Shown here in pieces: positions 34,279 to 43,189 of a stretch of DNA of 64,000 bases; within the stretch, counting starts at the first letter, position 1; every line of letters starts with the position of its first letter. Made by a program: the position numbers and the translations under genes. Source of the DNA: Microbacterium oleivorans (lineage in GTDB: Bacteria > Actinomycetota > Actinomycetes > Actinomycetales > Microbacteriaceae); NCBI RefSeq assembly GCF_023715745.1, contig NZ_JAMBOV010000004.1, positions 265,983 through 329,982 on the forward strand, written 5' to 3'. The notes beneath the pieces were generated by a model. It saw only the letters and a program-made list of their open reading frames with translations, ran no database searches and was not told where the DNA came from.

Positions 34279-35862
34279 GCGGCTGGCGGAGAGCGACAGC
34301 TTCGGCTTCGCGGGCGGCTGCGGCGCGCTCAGGATGACGCCGACGTCGACGCGCGCCCCGTTGGTGAGGTTGGTGACGCCCCACTCGGTACCGCGACACG
34401 TGACGCGAGCTGACGACGAGCCTGCTCCCGCGACGGAGCACGACATGCCCCACGCGTTGTCGATCGCGCTCGCTCCCGGAGATGTCCAGGACGCGGTCCA
34501 CGACCGCACCTTGCCGGTGGACGGCGCGGTCAGCGAGAGGCCGACCTGGTACTTGCCCTGCCACGCACTCGTCACGGTGAGCGTGGCCGACACCCCGTTC
34601 GACGAGGCGCTCGATGTTCCACCGACCGCGGGGGGCTGTGACGGCTGAGGCTGCGAAGGCTGCGGTTGTGGCTGCGACGGCTGCGGCTGCGGCTGGGGCG
34701 CCGGCGTGGGTGCCGCCGGGTACGGCACGTTCTTCGGCGTGAGGATCGGCTTCAGTGCGGCGAGCTTCGCCTTGTCGCGCGTGTACCAGTCATCCTTCAG
34801 CAGGCCGCCGGTGTCGCCGCTGTTCGGGTTGAACGACCAATAGGCCCAGCTGAGCCCCTTGCCCTTCATGTAGGCCGTCAGCTTCGCGAGCCACTGCTTG
34901 TCGGAGGTCGTCTGGAGTTTCGTGCCGAACTCCCCGACGAACACGGGAGCGATCTTCTTCGTCGCGATGTAGCCCCAGTTCCGCTCCCACACGCTGGGGA
35001 GATTCGCGGGGTAGTTGGACGTGTGGAACCACGGCTGATCCGAGATCGACGACGGGTATTCGTGCGGCGAGTAGACGACGCGGTTCTTGACCTTCAGCGT
35101 GACCGGCTTCTTCGCGACGCCGCGGAGGTTGCCGCCCCACCAGGTGGCGCTCCCGTCGGGCGCGAACTGCACGCCCTCGACGATGATGAGCAGCTTCGGG
35201 TTGACGTCCAAGACCGCGTTACCGGCGCGCACGGCGGCCGCCTGCCAGTCACGCGCGCGCACACCGCACCCCCAGCACGCGTTGCCGCGGGGCTCGTTGT
35301 GGAGGTCGACGCCTATCACGGTCGGGTCGGACTTGTAGCGGGCGGCGAGCATCCGCCAGTCCGAGATCCACCGCTTCTCGGAGTACTTGTCGGTGTACCA
35401 CAGCTCGGACTGCGCGTCCGTGCCCGGCCGGTGTCGATCGAGGATCACGCGCAGACCGTACGAGCGAGCCGTGGCGATGACGGCATCCATGATCTTCAGG
35501 GGTGTTTTGTTGGCGAGCGTCGGGTTCATCGCCGTGTTGACCGAGGTCGCGGTCTTGCGGCTGAGGCACTCGTTCGCGAACGGGAGCCGGATCGTGTTGA
35601 AACCCATCCCGGCGATCTGCGCCATGCCCTGCTTCAGCGAGATGGACCACAGGCCGTGCGGAGCGCACGTCTCTGTCTCCATCCCGAACCACGACGTCGC
35701 CTTGAGCGTGACGGTCTTCCCTGTCGACGCGTTCACGATGCGCGAGCCCGAGGTCTTGTACCAGCCGGGTCCGGCGGCATCCGCCGACGTCGGTGTTCCG
35801 GCGATGCCGAGAGATGCGGCGAGCACCAGCGCGGTCGCGACCGCCAGCACGCGTCGGAACAT
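34276..35862 (-). CDS. Secreted GH5 endoglycanase with C-terminal carbohydrate-binding module
   Basis: 528 residues. A signal peptide (FRRVLAVATALVLAASLGIAG) ends near residue 31. The GH5 barrel has GFNTIRLPFANECL, the acid/base Glu in GVDLHNEPRGNACW and the nucleophile Glu in VFVGEFGTKL. A Pro/Gln/Ser linker (about residues 390-425) joins a CBM2-like domain, about 105 residues with conserved Trp and a Cys pair. Likely cellulase or beta-mannanase acting outside the cell. ATG 35862 is used because the signal peptide begins there; an in-frame start 15 codons upstream is possible. Confidence 0.9.
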   Translation of the reverse strand: MFRRVLAVATALVLAASLGIAGTPTSADAAGPGWYKTSGSRIVNASTGKTVTLKATSWFGMETETCAPHGLWSISLKQGMAQIAGMGFNTIRLPFANECLSRKTATSVNTAMNPTLANKTPLKIMDAVIATARSYGLRVILDRHRPGTDAQSELWYTDKYSEKRWISDWRMLAARYKSDPTVIGVDLHNEPRGNACWGCGVRARDWQAAAVRAGNAVLDVNPKLLIIVEGVQFAPDGSATWWGGNLRGVAKKPVTLKVKNRVVYSPHEYPSSISDQPWFHTSNYPANLPSVWERNWGYIATKKIAPVFVGEFGTKLQTTSDKQWLAKLTAYMKGKGLSWAYWSFNPNSGDTGGLLKDDWYTRDKAKLAALKPILTPKNVPYPAAPTPAPQPQPQPSQPQPQPSQPQPSQPPAVGGTSSASSNGVSATLTVTSAWQGKYQVGLSLTAPSTGKVRSWTASWTSPGASAIDNAWGMSCSVAGAGSSSARVTCRGTEWGVTNLTNGARVDVGVILSAPQPPAKPKLSLSASR

Positions 35863-35970
35863 GACAAAACCCCCGTCGAGAGCGGCAGAATCGCCGCGAT
35901 GGAACACCGGATCTCAGGGTACGGCACGCGGACGCGCACGCGCGCGCGTAAAGGCCTGCGGCGGCACGGC

Positions 35971-35976
35971 TAGAGT
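35971..35976 (+). promoter_or_regulatory. -10 element, leaderless start
   Basis: TAGAGT, then 7 nt, then ATG 35984 of coaA; no SD between them. Confidence 0.55.
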
Positions 35977-35983
35977 TGCGGCA

Positions 35984-36931
35984 ATGTCCCCCGACGAGAC
36001 GCCGACGACGAACGATTCGTTGTACCGCGAGATCCCCCGTGCCGAGTGGGCGCGGATGGCTGCCGGCATGGAGCAGCCCCTCACCGAGACCGAGGTCGTG
36101 CAGCTGCGCGGCATCGGGGACCGTCTCGACATCACCGAAGTGCGCGAGGTCTACCTCCCCCTCAGCCGGCTGCTCTCGCTGTACGCCTCGGCGACCAAGC
36201 GTCTCGGCGCCGACACCGCCGATTTCGTCGGTGAGACGGATGCCACGACGCCGTTCATCGTCGCGGTGGCAGGATCCGTGGCCGTCGGCAAGTCGACGGT
36301 GGCCCGACTGCTGCGCGAACTGATGAGCCGGTGGCCCGGAACCCCGCGCGTCGAACTCGTCACGACCGACGGATTCCTCTACCCGAACGCCGAACTCGAG
36401 CGCCGCGGGATCATGGATCGCAAGGGCTTCCCCGAGTCGTACGACCGTCGGGCGCTGGTCGAGTTCCTCCTCGCGGTGAAGTCCGGCGAGGCCGAGGTCA
36501 AAGCGCCGTACTACTCGCACATGCGATACGACATCATCCCCGACGCCCAGGTCACGGTGCGGCGCCCCGACGTCATCATCGTCGAAGGGCTCAACGTCCT
36601 CGCCCCGGCGCCGAATCCTCACGACATCGCCGTCAGCGAGCTGTTCGACTTCTCGGTCTACGTCGACGCCGACCACGACCACATCGCCCAGTGGTACGTG
36701 AACCGGTTCCTCGCCCTCCGCGAGGCGGCCTTCTCCAACCCGAACTCGTTCTTCAAGGTCTTCGCCGACATCTCCGACGACGAGGCTGTGACGCGCGCGC
36801 TCGGGTACTGGAACGAGATCAACCTCCCCAACCTGGTCGAGAACGTCGAGCCCACCCGTCACCGTGCGAAGCTCGTCCTCCGCAAGGCCGCGGACCACAC
36901 CGTCGAGACGGTCCGCCTCCGGAAACTCTGA
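35984..36931 (+). CDS. coaA: Type I pantothenate kinase
   Basis: 315 residues, normal CoaA length. It phosphorylates pantothenate in the first step of CoA synthesis. P-loop VAGSVAVGKSTVARLL near 93-108, then TTDGFLYPNAELERRGIMDR, KGFPESYDRR and the C-terminal YVNRFLALREAAFSNPNSFF are all diagnostic. The frame is open far upstream through the antisense of the glycanase gene; ATG 35984 gives the standard N-terminus and has the -10 hexamer just before it. It ends one base from the convergent VanZ gene. Confidence 0.95.
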   Translation: MSPDETPTTNDSLYREIPRAEWARMAAGMEQPLTETEVVQLRGIGDRLDITEVREVYLPLSRLLSLYASATKRLGADTADFVGETDATTPFIVAVAGSVAVGKSTVARLLRELMSRWPGTPRVELVTTDGFLYPNAELERRGIMDRKGFPESYDRRALVEFLLAVKSGEAEVKAPYYSHMRYDIIPDAQVTVRRPDVIIVEGLNVLAPAPNPHDIAVSELFDFSVYVDADHDHIAQWYVNRFLALREAAFSNPNSFFKVFADISDDEAVTRALGYWNEINLPNLVENVEPTRHRAKLVLRKAADHTVETVRLRKL

Positions 36932-36932
36932 C

Positions 36933-37400
36933 TCAGCGGCTCTGGAAAAGTCGCCAGACGGCGAGTCCCAGCATCCCGACGCACGCTCCCGTCACGTTGG
37001 CGACGATGTCCAGGACACTCGGCACGCGCTGCGCGAGCACCAGCGCCTGCATGCACTCGATCGCCACCGTCGCGACGATCGCGATCGGCAGCACGAGCTC
37101 GAGCGAGCGACGCAGGAGGAGCGGCAGGAGCACGCCGAACGGCACGAACAGCGCGACGTTGGCGACGAACTCGACCCGGGGCCGGGTGATGGCGGGCAGC
37201 CGCCGCGAGAGCGCGTCGAGGAGCGGCGCGACACCGGCGTCGACCGGCGTCGGCCAGAACGCGATGAGCGCCAGCACCGCCACATACCCCGTGAGGACGA
37301 GGGCCGGGACGGATGCCGGTGGGCGCAGGCGGCGCCGGGGGAGCGGCGGCCGCGGCGGGACGCGGGGCGGCAACGGCGGCCGGGGCGGGGTCTCGGGCAT
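36933..37400 (-). CDS. VanZ family membrane protein
   Basis: 155 residues. A Pro/Arg-rich cytosolic N-terminus (about 28 residues) precedes four helices. FVANVALFVPFGVLLPLLL and ECMQALVLAQRVPSVLDIVAN with the conserved D-x2-N are VanZ-like landmarks. The role of VanZ-like proteins is mostly unknown; one confers low-level teicoplanin resistance. GAGGAGGACC is a strong SD before ATG 37400. Confidence 0.85.
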   Translation of the reverse strand: MPETPPRPPLPPRVPPRPPLPRRRLRPPASVPALVLTGYVAVLALIAFWPTPVDAGVAPLLDALSRRLPAITRPRVEFVANVALFVPFGVLLPLLLRRSLELVLPIAIVATVAIECMQALVLAQRVPSVLDIVANVTGACVGMLGLAVWRLFQSR

Positions 37401-37477
37401 CGGTCCTCCTCGGGGGTGACGCGACGCTGCGATGTGTGCGCGAGTCTACGACCTCGCCCGATCCCGCCCCGCCGGCC

Positions 37478-37975
37478 TCAGCGAGCCGGGTAGTACCCGA
37501 AGACCTGCGTGTAGAAGGGAAGCCCCTTCGACGAGCAGGCGACGCCGATCCCGATGCGGTTGTACGACCCGAGGATGTTCGCCCGGTGGCCCGTCGAAGC
37601 CATCCACGCCGCGGTCACCTTCTGCGGGGTGTATCCGAAGGCGACGTTCTCGCCCGCCCGGGTCCACCCCTTCGGGATCTGCGACGAGTAGTACGGGTTG
37701 TGACTCATCCGGTTGGCGGCGGCCTGCTTGCCCGACCAGTTCACCGCGACGGTCGACATCGCCGAGTTCAGCGTCAGGGCGGCCTTGCCCTTCGCTTTCC
37801 GGGCGGCGTTGACATCGGCGAGGATCCGCTTCTGCACGGCGGACTGGGTGGTACCGGTGCATGAGGTCGACACGGCTGCGGACGCCGTGCCGGCGGGCAG
37901 AACCGAGAGGGCGAGCGCGAGGGCGGCGGTGATGGCGAGCGCCGACCGTCGGCGGGCGCGGAGGGATGTGGACAT
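37478..37975 (-). CDS. Secreted CAP-domain (SCP/PR-1) protein
   Basis: 165 residues. The signal peptide has a basic start (MSTSLRARRRSALAI) and ends at ASA near residue 32. The CAP domain follows: ILADVNAARKAKGKAAL, SHNPYYSSQIPKGWTRAGEN, AAWMASTGHRANILGSY and a GVACSSKGLPFYTQVFGYY end. Two Cys could form a disulphide. CAP proteins are extracellular; bacterial roles are poorly known. ATG 37975 is preferred over 37987 because GGAG lies six bases upstream. Confidence 0.88.
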   Translation of the reverse strand: MSTSLRARRRSALAITAALALALSVLPAGTASAAVSTSCTGTTQSAVQKRILADVNAARKAKGKAALTLNSAMSTVAVNWSGKQAAANRMSHNPYYSSQIPKGWTRAGENVAFGYTPQKVTAAWMASTGHRANILGSYNRIGIGVACSSKGLPFYTQVFGYYPAR

Positions 37976-38124
37976 GGGGGACTCCATCGTGTGGGGGCAC
38001 GGCCGCGCTGGGGACGCGGAGATTCATAGGTACCAAACGCATGTTTCCGGCACCACCCCTAGGCGATTGTCGGCGGCGACGCGCCCGGCGCTCGGGGCGG
38101 GGCGGAGTCCCAGCCGCCCGCACC

Positions 38125-38130
38125 TAGCAT
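38125..38130 (+). promoter_or_regulatory. -10 element, leaderless start
   Basis: TAGCAT, then 7 nt, then ATG 38138 of glmS. There is no room for a glmS ribozyme. Confidence 0.5.
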
Positions 38131-38137
38131 GGAGCGC

Positions 38138-39988
38138 ATGTGTGGAATCGTCGGATACGTGGGGCCTCGTGACAGCCAGGCCATCCTCCTCTCGGGTCTC
38201 GCCCGTCTCGAGTACCGCGGCTACGACTCCGCCGGTATCGCCGTCATCGACCGGGACGGCGACCTCGACATGCGCAAGCGCGCCGGCAAGCTGCAGGTGC
38301 TGCGCGACGACCTCTCCGCCCACCCCATGGGCGACGGGACGACCGGCATCGGTCACACCCGCTGGGCCACGCACGGCGGCCCGACCGACGCGAACGCGCA
38401 CCCGCACCTCGCCGACGACGACAAGCTCGCCGTCATCCACAACGGCATCATCGAGAACTTCGCCGAGCTGAAGGCCGAGCTGCTCGCCGAGGGGTACACG
38501 TTCCGCAGCGAGACCGACACCGAGGTCGCCGCCGTCCTGCTCGGGCGCGAGTTCTCGGCATCCCGTGATCTCGTCGCCGCCTTCCGGGGCGTCGTCGCCC
38601 GACTCGAGGGAGCGTTCACGCTGCTTGCGATGCACCGGGACGAGCCCGGCCTCGTCGTGGGTGCGCGTCGCAACTCGCCGCTCGTCATCGGGCTCGGCGA
38701 CGGGGAGAACTTCCTCGGCTCCGACGTCGCCGCATTCGTCGAGCACACCCGCAACGCCCTCGCCATCGGGCAGGACCAGATCGTCGCCATCACGCCCCAG
38801 GGCGTCGAGGTCACCGACTTCGCCGGCGGCACCGTCGAGGTCGAGCCCTTCGAGGTCGTCTGGGACGCCTCCGCGGCCGAGAAGGGCGGCTGGTCCTCGT
38901 TCATGGCGAAGGAGGTCTCGGAGGAGCCCGAGGCGGTCGCCAACACGCTCCGCGGCCGGCTGCACGACGGGTCCGTCGTCATCCCCGAGCTCGACGGTCT
39001 GGATGACCTGTTCGCGGGAGTCAGCCGCGTCATCGTCATCGCCTGCGGCACCGCCGCCTACGCCGGCATGGTCGGCAAGTACGCGCTCGAGCAGTGGACC
39101 CGCGTGCCCGTCGACGTCGAGCTCGCCCACGAGTTCCGCTACCGCGACCCCGTCATCGGTCCCGACACCCTCGTCGTCTCGATCTCCCAGTCCGGCGAGA
39201 CCATGGACACCCTGATGGCCGTGAAGTACGCGCGTGAGCAGGGCGCGAAGACGCTGTCGATCTGCAACACGCAGGGTGCGACGATCCCGCGCGAGTCCGA
39301 CGCGATCGTCTACACGCACGCCGGACCCGAGGTGGCCGTCGCCTCGACCAAGGCGTTCGTGGCACAGATCACCGCGCTGTACCTGCTCGCCCTCCACATC
39401 GGACGGGTGCGCGGCTCGCTGTCACCCGAGGTCTCGCGCGACGCGGTCACGCAGCTCGAGGCCATCCCGGCCGGCATCGCCCGTGTCCTCGAGACCGAGC
39501 AGGAGCACATCGAACAATTCGCCCGGTGGATGGGCGACACCCAGTCCGTGCTCTTCCTCGGCCGTCACGTCGGCTATCCGATCGCCCTCGAAGGCGCCCT
39601 CAAGCTCAAGGAGCTCGCCTACATCCACGCGGAGGGATTCGCCGCCGGCGAGCTCAAGCACGGCCCCATCGCGCTCATCGAGCCCGGTCAGGCTGTCTTC
39701 GTCATCGTGCCGTCGCCGCGAGCCTCGCGCGAGCTGCACAAGAAGGTCGTCTCGAACATCCAGGAGATCCGTGCGCGTGGCGCTCGCGTGATCGCCGTCG
39801 CCGAGGAAGGGGATGCCGCCGTCCTCCCGTTCGCCGACGAGGTGCTTCGCATCCCGCTCGCCGGTCCCCTCTTCGAGCCGCTGCTCGCGGTCGTGCCGCT
39901 GCACATCTTCGCGATGGGTCTGGCCACCGCGAAGGGTCTCGACGTCGATCAGCCGCGCAATCTCGCGAAGTCCGTCACGGTCGAGTGA
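38138..39988 (+). CDS. glmS: Glutamine--fructose-6-phosphate aminotransferase
   Basis: 616 residues. It makes glucosamine-6-phosphate, first step to UDP-GlcNAc. The ATG at 38138 places the catalytic Cys at position 2 (MCGIVGYVG), required after Met removal; an ATG three codons earlier does not. RGYDSAG, HTRWATHGGPTDANAHPH and the SIS motifs VSISQSGETMDT and VASTKAFVAQI are intact. The C-terminus NLAKSVTVE is canonical. It converges with the proline-rich HTH-like gene, one base apart. Confidence 0.97.
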   Translation: MCGIVGYVGPRDSQAILLSGLARLEYRGYDSAGIAVIDRDGDLDMRKRAGKLQVLRDDLSAHPMGDGTTGIGHTRWATHGGPTDANAHPHLADDDKLAVIHNGIIENFAELKAELLAEGYTFRSETDTEVAAVLLGREFSASRDLVAAFRGVVARLEGAFTLLAMHRDEPGLVVGARRNSPLVIGLGDGENFLGSDVAAFVEHTRNALAIGQDQIVAITPQGVEVTDFAGGTVEVEPFEVVWDASAAEKGGWSSFMAKEVSEEPEAVANTLRGRLHDGSVVIPELDGLDDLFAGVSRVIVIACGTAAYAGMVGKYALEQWTRVPVDVELAHEFRYRDPVIGPDTLVVSISQSGETMDTLMAVKYAREQGAKTLSICNTQGATIPRESDAIVYTHAGPEVAVASTKAFVAQITALYLLALHIGRVRGSLSPEVSRDAVTQLEAIPAGIARVLETEQEHIEQFARWMGDTQSVLFLGRHVGYPIALEGALKLKELAYIHAEGFAAGELKHGPIALIEPGQAVFVIVPSPRASRELHKKVVSNIQEIRARGARVIAVAEEGDAAVLPFADEVLRIPLAGPLFEPLLAVVPLHIFAMGLATAKGLDVDQPRNLAKSVTVE

Positions 39989-39989
39989 G

Positions 39990-40682
39990 TCAGCCCGGGC
40001 CGCCGCCCGGCCCGAAGGAGCTGCTGCGCGCCTCGTCGACCCAGGCGCGCAGCTGCCACGGTGCGAACCGGAACAGCCGGGCGACGTCCTCCTCGGCGTA
40101 ACCCGCTTCCAGGACGGCCGCGACCGCGAACTCCTGCATCGAGCCGAAATCCCTTCCCGCGAGCGGACCGTAGCGCAGGTCGCGGAAGCTCCGCGGCGTC
40201 GCTGGTCGCCCCGGGGCGGCGGGGGGCGCGGGTGCACTCGGGGCTGCTGACCCCTCGTAGGGCGCCGAGATGACATACCCCGGGACCGGACCTGCCGGTG
40301 GCAGTGGCTCGGGCTCGGGCTCCGGCGCAGGTGGTTGCTGCCGCGAGGGTGCGTAGGGTGCGTACGGCCACGGCTGCGCCGCGGGCGGTGCCGGCGTCGC
40401 GCCTGACGGAGGAGCGACGGGCTGCCGCGGGGACGCCGTCTGCGGTGGCCCGGCGTGCGGTGGGTTGTCGAGCGCGGGTGCGGGCGGCGCCTCAGGCTCC
40501 CACGCCGCGGGCATCTCGAGCGGCTGATAGCCCGGCGGCGGCGCGGCCAGCAGGTGCGCGTCCGGCCAGAGGAGGGAATGATCCTCTGGCGCGACGCGGT
40601 CGTCGGGCGTGTACTCGGGTTGGGCTCCGGGTCGGGTCTCGGGTGATCCGGCCTGGTGGGCGCCTTCTGCGGAGGTGCTCAT
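39990..40682 (-). CDS. Proline-rich protein with C-terminal HTH-like domain
   Basis: 230 residues, no signal peptide or membrane helix. Residues 1-160 are low-complexity (Pro, Ala, Glu, Gln). Residues 162-218 form a compact domain: TPRSFRDLR, QEFAVAAVLEAGYAEEDVAR and LFRFAPWQLRAWVDEA. The segment EEDVARLFRFAPWQLRAWV reads like a helix-turn-helix of the type VARLFxVxxxxLxxWV. Nearly the same domain ends the beta-helix membrane protein at 43186-45453. SD GAAGAGGAC precedes ATG 40682. It is divergent from the beta-helix lipoprotein. Function unknown; DNA or protein binding in control of the neighbouring glycan genes is an inference. Confidence 0.72.
   Translation of the reverse strand: MSTSAEGAHQAGSPETRPGAQPEYTPDDRVAPEDHSLLWPDAHLLAAPPPGYQPLEMPAAWEPEAPPAPALDNPPHAGPPQTASPRQPVAPPSGATPAPPAAQPWPYAPYAPSRQQPPAPEPEPEPLPPAGPVPGYVISAPYEGSAAPSAPAPPAAPGRPATPRSFRDLRYGPLAGRDFGSMQEFAVAAVLEAGYAEEDVARLFRFAPWQLRAWVDEARSSSFGPGGGPG
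39996..40014 (+). terminator. Possible glmS terminator hairpin
   Basis: 7-bp GC-only stem (39996-40002 with 40008-40014) starting 8 bp after the glmS stop and lying inside the 3' end of the convergent gene; no T-run. Confidence 0.4.
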
Positions 40683-40830
40683 CGTGACGTCCTCTTCGGG
40701 TGAGGTGATGTCAGAACTCGGAATGATGGTGCGGCTGTGCGCCCACGATAGCGATCCCGATGCGTCGCGTCACCCCTTTACACTTGCCGGGAGGGGCGCC
40801 GGTCGCGCGTCTCCGCGACGGGATGAGGCA

Positions 40831-41823
40831 GTGCGAGCACGACACCTCCTTCCCACCGTCGCCGCGGCGCTGCTCGTGCTGATCGGCGCCGCCGGGTGCT
40901 CAGCGTCGGCTCCGACAGCGTCGGCGCCGGCGTGCCCGACGGCCGTGCGTGTCGTGGGCCCGTCGATGGAGGACCTCCAACGAGCCGTCGACGCGGCCGC
41001 GCCGGGCGACGCGCTGCGCCTGGCGGACACCACCTACTCGGGCCGGCTCGTGATCAGCGCCTCGGGATCGGTGGCGGCGCCCATCGTCCTCTGCGGATCG
41101 CCGCAGGCGCGCATCGACGGAGGGGACTCGACGACGGGATACGCCCTGCACGTCGACAGCGCGTCCCACTGGCGCATCTCGGGTTTCGCGGTCACGGGCG
41201 CGTCGAAGGGGATCGTGGCCGACGCGGCATCCGACATCGTCTTCGACCGTCTCGTCGTCGAGGACATCGGTGAAGAGGGAATACACCTGCGAGCCGGCAC
41301 AACCGACAGCACCGTCTCGAACTCGACCGTGCGTCGCACCGGGACGGTCACCCCCGAGTACGGCGAGGGTCTCTATGTCGGGTCGGCGGAGTCCAACTGG
41401 TGCCGGTACACGGCGTGCGAACCCGATCGCAGCGACCGCAACCGGCTGATCGGCAACACCGTCTCGGACACGACGGCGGAGGCGATCGACATCAAGGAGG
41501 GCAGCTCGGACGGCGTCGTCGACGCGAACACCCTGACCCTGTCAGCGACAGCCGTAGTCGACTCGGCGGTGGACGTGAAGGGCAACGACTGGCGGGTCGT
41601 GGACAACCGGGTGACCTCGACGGGCATCGGCATCCAGGTGCAGCAGGTGTCCGACGGGTGGGGACAGCGCGCCCTGATCGAGGGCAACACCATCGACGCG
41701 GCCGCCGACGCCTACGCGATCGACGTCGTCGGCGCGGCCCGCACTCAGGGCGCCGTCATCCGCTGCGACAACCGCACGGCGGGCGGCGCCGCCGTCCGCG
41801 CCAGCCTCGCCTGCACTCCCTGA
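40831..41823 (+). CDS. Secreted right-handed beta-helix lipoprotein
   Basis: 330 residues from GTG 40831, chosen because it gives a compact lipoprotein signal (RARHLLPTVAAALLVLIGAAGC) with Cys near residue 22. Earlier in-frame starts give a long charged N-terminus. From about residue 100 the chain is built of repeated strands of the type HWRISGFAVTGASKGIVAD, NRLIGNTVSDTTAEAIDIKEGS and DWRVVDNRVTSTGIGIQVQQ. These are parallel beta-helix coils like pectate lyases and the NosD/AlgG group. It may bind, epimerise or cleave an acidic glycan outside the membrane. It is followed by the GT2 synthase gene. Confidence 0.82.
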   Translation: MRARHLLPTVAAALLVLIGAAGCSASAPTASAPACPTAVRVVGPSMEDLQRAVDAAAPGDALRLADTTYSGRLVISASGSVAAPIVLCGSPQARIDGGDSTTGYALHVDSASHWRISGFAVTGASKGIVADAASDIVFDRLVVEDIGEEGIHLRAGTTDSTVSNSTVRRTGTVTPEYGEGLYVGSAESNWCRYTACEPDRSDRNRLIGNTVSDTTAEAIDIKEGSSDGVVDANTLTLSATAVVDSAVDVKGNDWRVVDNRVTSTGIGIQVQQVSDGWGQRALIEGNTIDAAADAYAIDVVGAARTQGAVIRCDNRTAGGAAVRASLACTP

Positions 41824-41859
41824 TCGCGTCGTCTGTCGCGCGCAGGAGCGCCGAACCGC

Positions 41860-41900
41860 TACGCTGTGCCCCAACCGACCGCCGACCCGAAAGGCGGTCG
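41860..41900 (+). promoter_or_regulatory. Promoter hexamer and leader hairpin before the GT2 synthase
   Basis: TACGCT at 41860-41865 could be a -10, and a perfect 8-bp stem (41876-41883 with 41893-41900, 9-nt loop) follows in the predicted leader. The gap to ATG 41945 also has GGGGGA as SD. No known riboswitch was recognised. Confidence 0.35.
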
Positions 41901-41944
41901 AGGCTCGCCGACCCCGAGCGGTGGAGCCGTACTGGGGGACGGTC

Positions 41945-43189
41945 ATGCCTGCCGAGTGGGTGTCATACGTCTGGTGGGTGCTGCCCTTCGGCATCTTCGG
42001 CGTGGTGTCGTGGGGCTACTGGGCGATCCGCAAGGTCCTGTCGGCGACCGCCCGGCCGGTCGTCAACGACTTCCGGACGACGACCACCGTCGTGGTGCCG
42101 TCGTTCCGCGAGGACCCGGACGTCCTGGTGCGGTGTCTCGGTACCTGGGTCGCGCAAAGACCGACGCGCATCATCATCGTCCTCGACACCGAGGACACGG
42201 AGGCCCAGGGGCGCATCGAGGCCCTGAAGTATCCGACCGTCGAGGTCGTCATGTTCGAGCATCACGGCAAGCGGTCCGCGCTCGGGCACGGAATGCGGAT
42301 GGTCGACACGGAGCTCGTCATCTTCGCCGACTCCGACACGTCGTGGGAGGAGGGACTGCACGACGCCGTGCAGATGCCGTTCATCGACCCGTCGGTCGGC
42401 GCCGTCTCCACCCGTCAGAACGTGTACCGCCCGCGCAGCAGTGTGTGGCGTCGGGTCGCCGACTGGATCATCGACCTCCGCTACACCGACTACGCACCCG
42501 CGATGGGACGTTTCGGTGGTGTCATCTGCGCCTCGGGACGCACCGCCGCCTACCGGACGAGCGTCATCGTGCCGCAGGTCGAGAAGCTCGAGCGCGAGAT
42601 GTTCTTCGGGCGTCAGTGCATCGCCGGTGACGACGGGCGGATGACGTGGCTCGTCCTCTCCCAGGGGTTCCGTGTGACGCATCAGGACAGCGCCCGTGCG
42701 CTCTCGATGTTCCCCGGCACCTTCCGCGCCTTCGTCAAGCAGCGCGTGCGGTGGAGCCGCAACTCGTACCGCTGCTATCTGACCGCGATCGGCAGGGGGT
42801 GGGTGTTCAAGGTCCCGCTGATCTCGCAGATCGCGATGATGCAGATCCTCTTCACGCCGGTCACGATGTTCACCGCGCTCGCCTACGTCGTCCTGGCCGT
42901 GCGCTCCGAGCATCCGATCCCGGCCCTGCTCGTCGCCGTCATCTGGACGGTTGTCGGTCGCGGCATCCGCGGCTTCTCCCACCTATGGCGCCGGCCGGAG
43001 GACATCGTCATCCTGCCCCTCGTGACGGCGATGATCATCCTCGTCGCGCTTCCCATCAAGACGTTCGCGCTGTTCACGATGAACAAGCAGGGATGGTTGA
43101 CCCGCTCGGCCACCACGCGCGGCGGCGAAGGTCAGACGGAGGCGAGCCTCTCCGGAGCGCCCGAGGCCGAGAGGGCGGCGGCCTCGTGA
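41945..43189 (+). CDS. Processive family 2 glycosyltransferase (cellulose/hyaluronan synthase-like)
   Basis: 414 residues. Two N-terminal helices (VSYVWWVLPFGIFGVVSWGY region), a GT-A catalytic domain, then about four C-terminal helices. Catalytic motifs are complete: IIVLDTEDTEAQ, the metal DxD as IFADSDTSWEE, the acceptor-base region CIAGDDGRMTWLV, and KQRVRWSRNSY, the QxxRW motif of processive synthases. It probably polymerises a UDP-sugar and exports the chain through its own channel. ATG 41945 has a good SD; a GTG at 41921 is the alternative. Its TGA overlaps the next start (GTGA). The UDP-sugar dehydrogenase downstream suggests a uronic-acid-containing product. Confidence 0.88.
   Translation: MPAEWVSYVWWVLPFGIFGVVSWGYWAIRKVLSATARPVVNDFRTTTTVVVPSFREDPDVLVRCLGTWVAQRPTRIIIVLDTEDTEAQGRIEALKYPTVEVVMFEHHGKRSALGHGMRMVDTELVIFADSDTSWEEGLHDAVQMPFIDPSVGAVSTRQNVYRPRSSVWRRVADWIIDLRYTDYAPAMGRFGGVICASGRTAAYRTSVIVPQVEKLEREMFFGRQCIAGDDGRMTWLVLSQGFRVTHQDSARALSMFPGTFRAFVKQRVRWSRNSYRCYLTAIGRGWVFKVPLISQIAMMQILFTPVTMFTALAYVVLAVRSEHPIPALLVAVIWTVVGRGIRGFSHLWRRPEDIVILPLVTAMIILVALPIKTFALFTMNKQGWLTRSATTRGGEGQTEASLSGAPEAERAAAS

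Noticed and set aside
35249..36898. 549-codon minus-strand frame across coaA and the glycanase start
   Set aside because: Covers pantothenate kinase and GH5 motifs in other frames; composition typical of a shadow.
38031..38137. glmS ribozyme/riboswitch upstream of glmS
   Set aside because: No conserved core seen, the -10 abuts the start codon, and the element is a Firmicutes feature.
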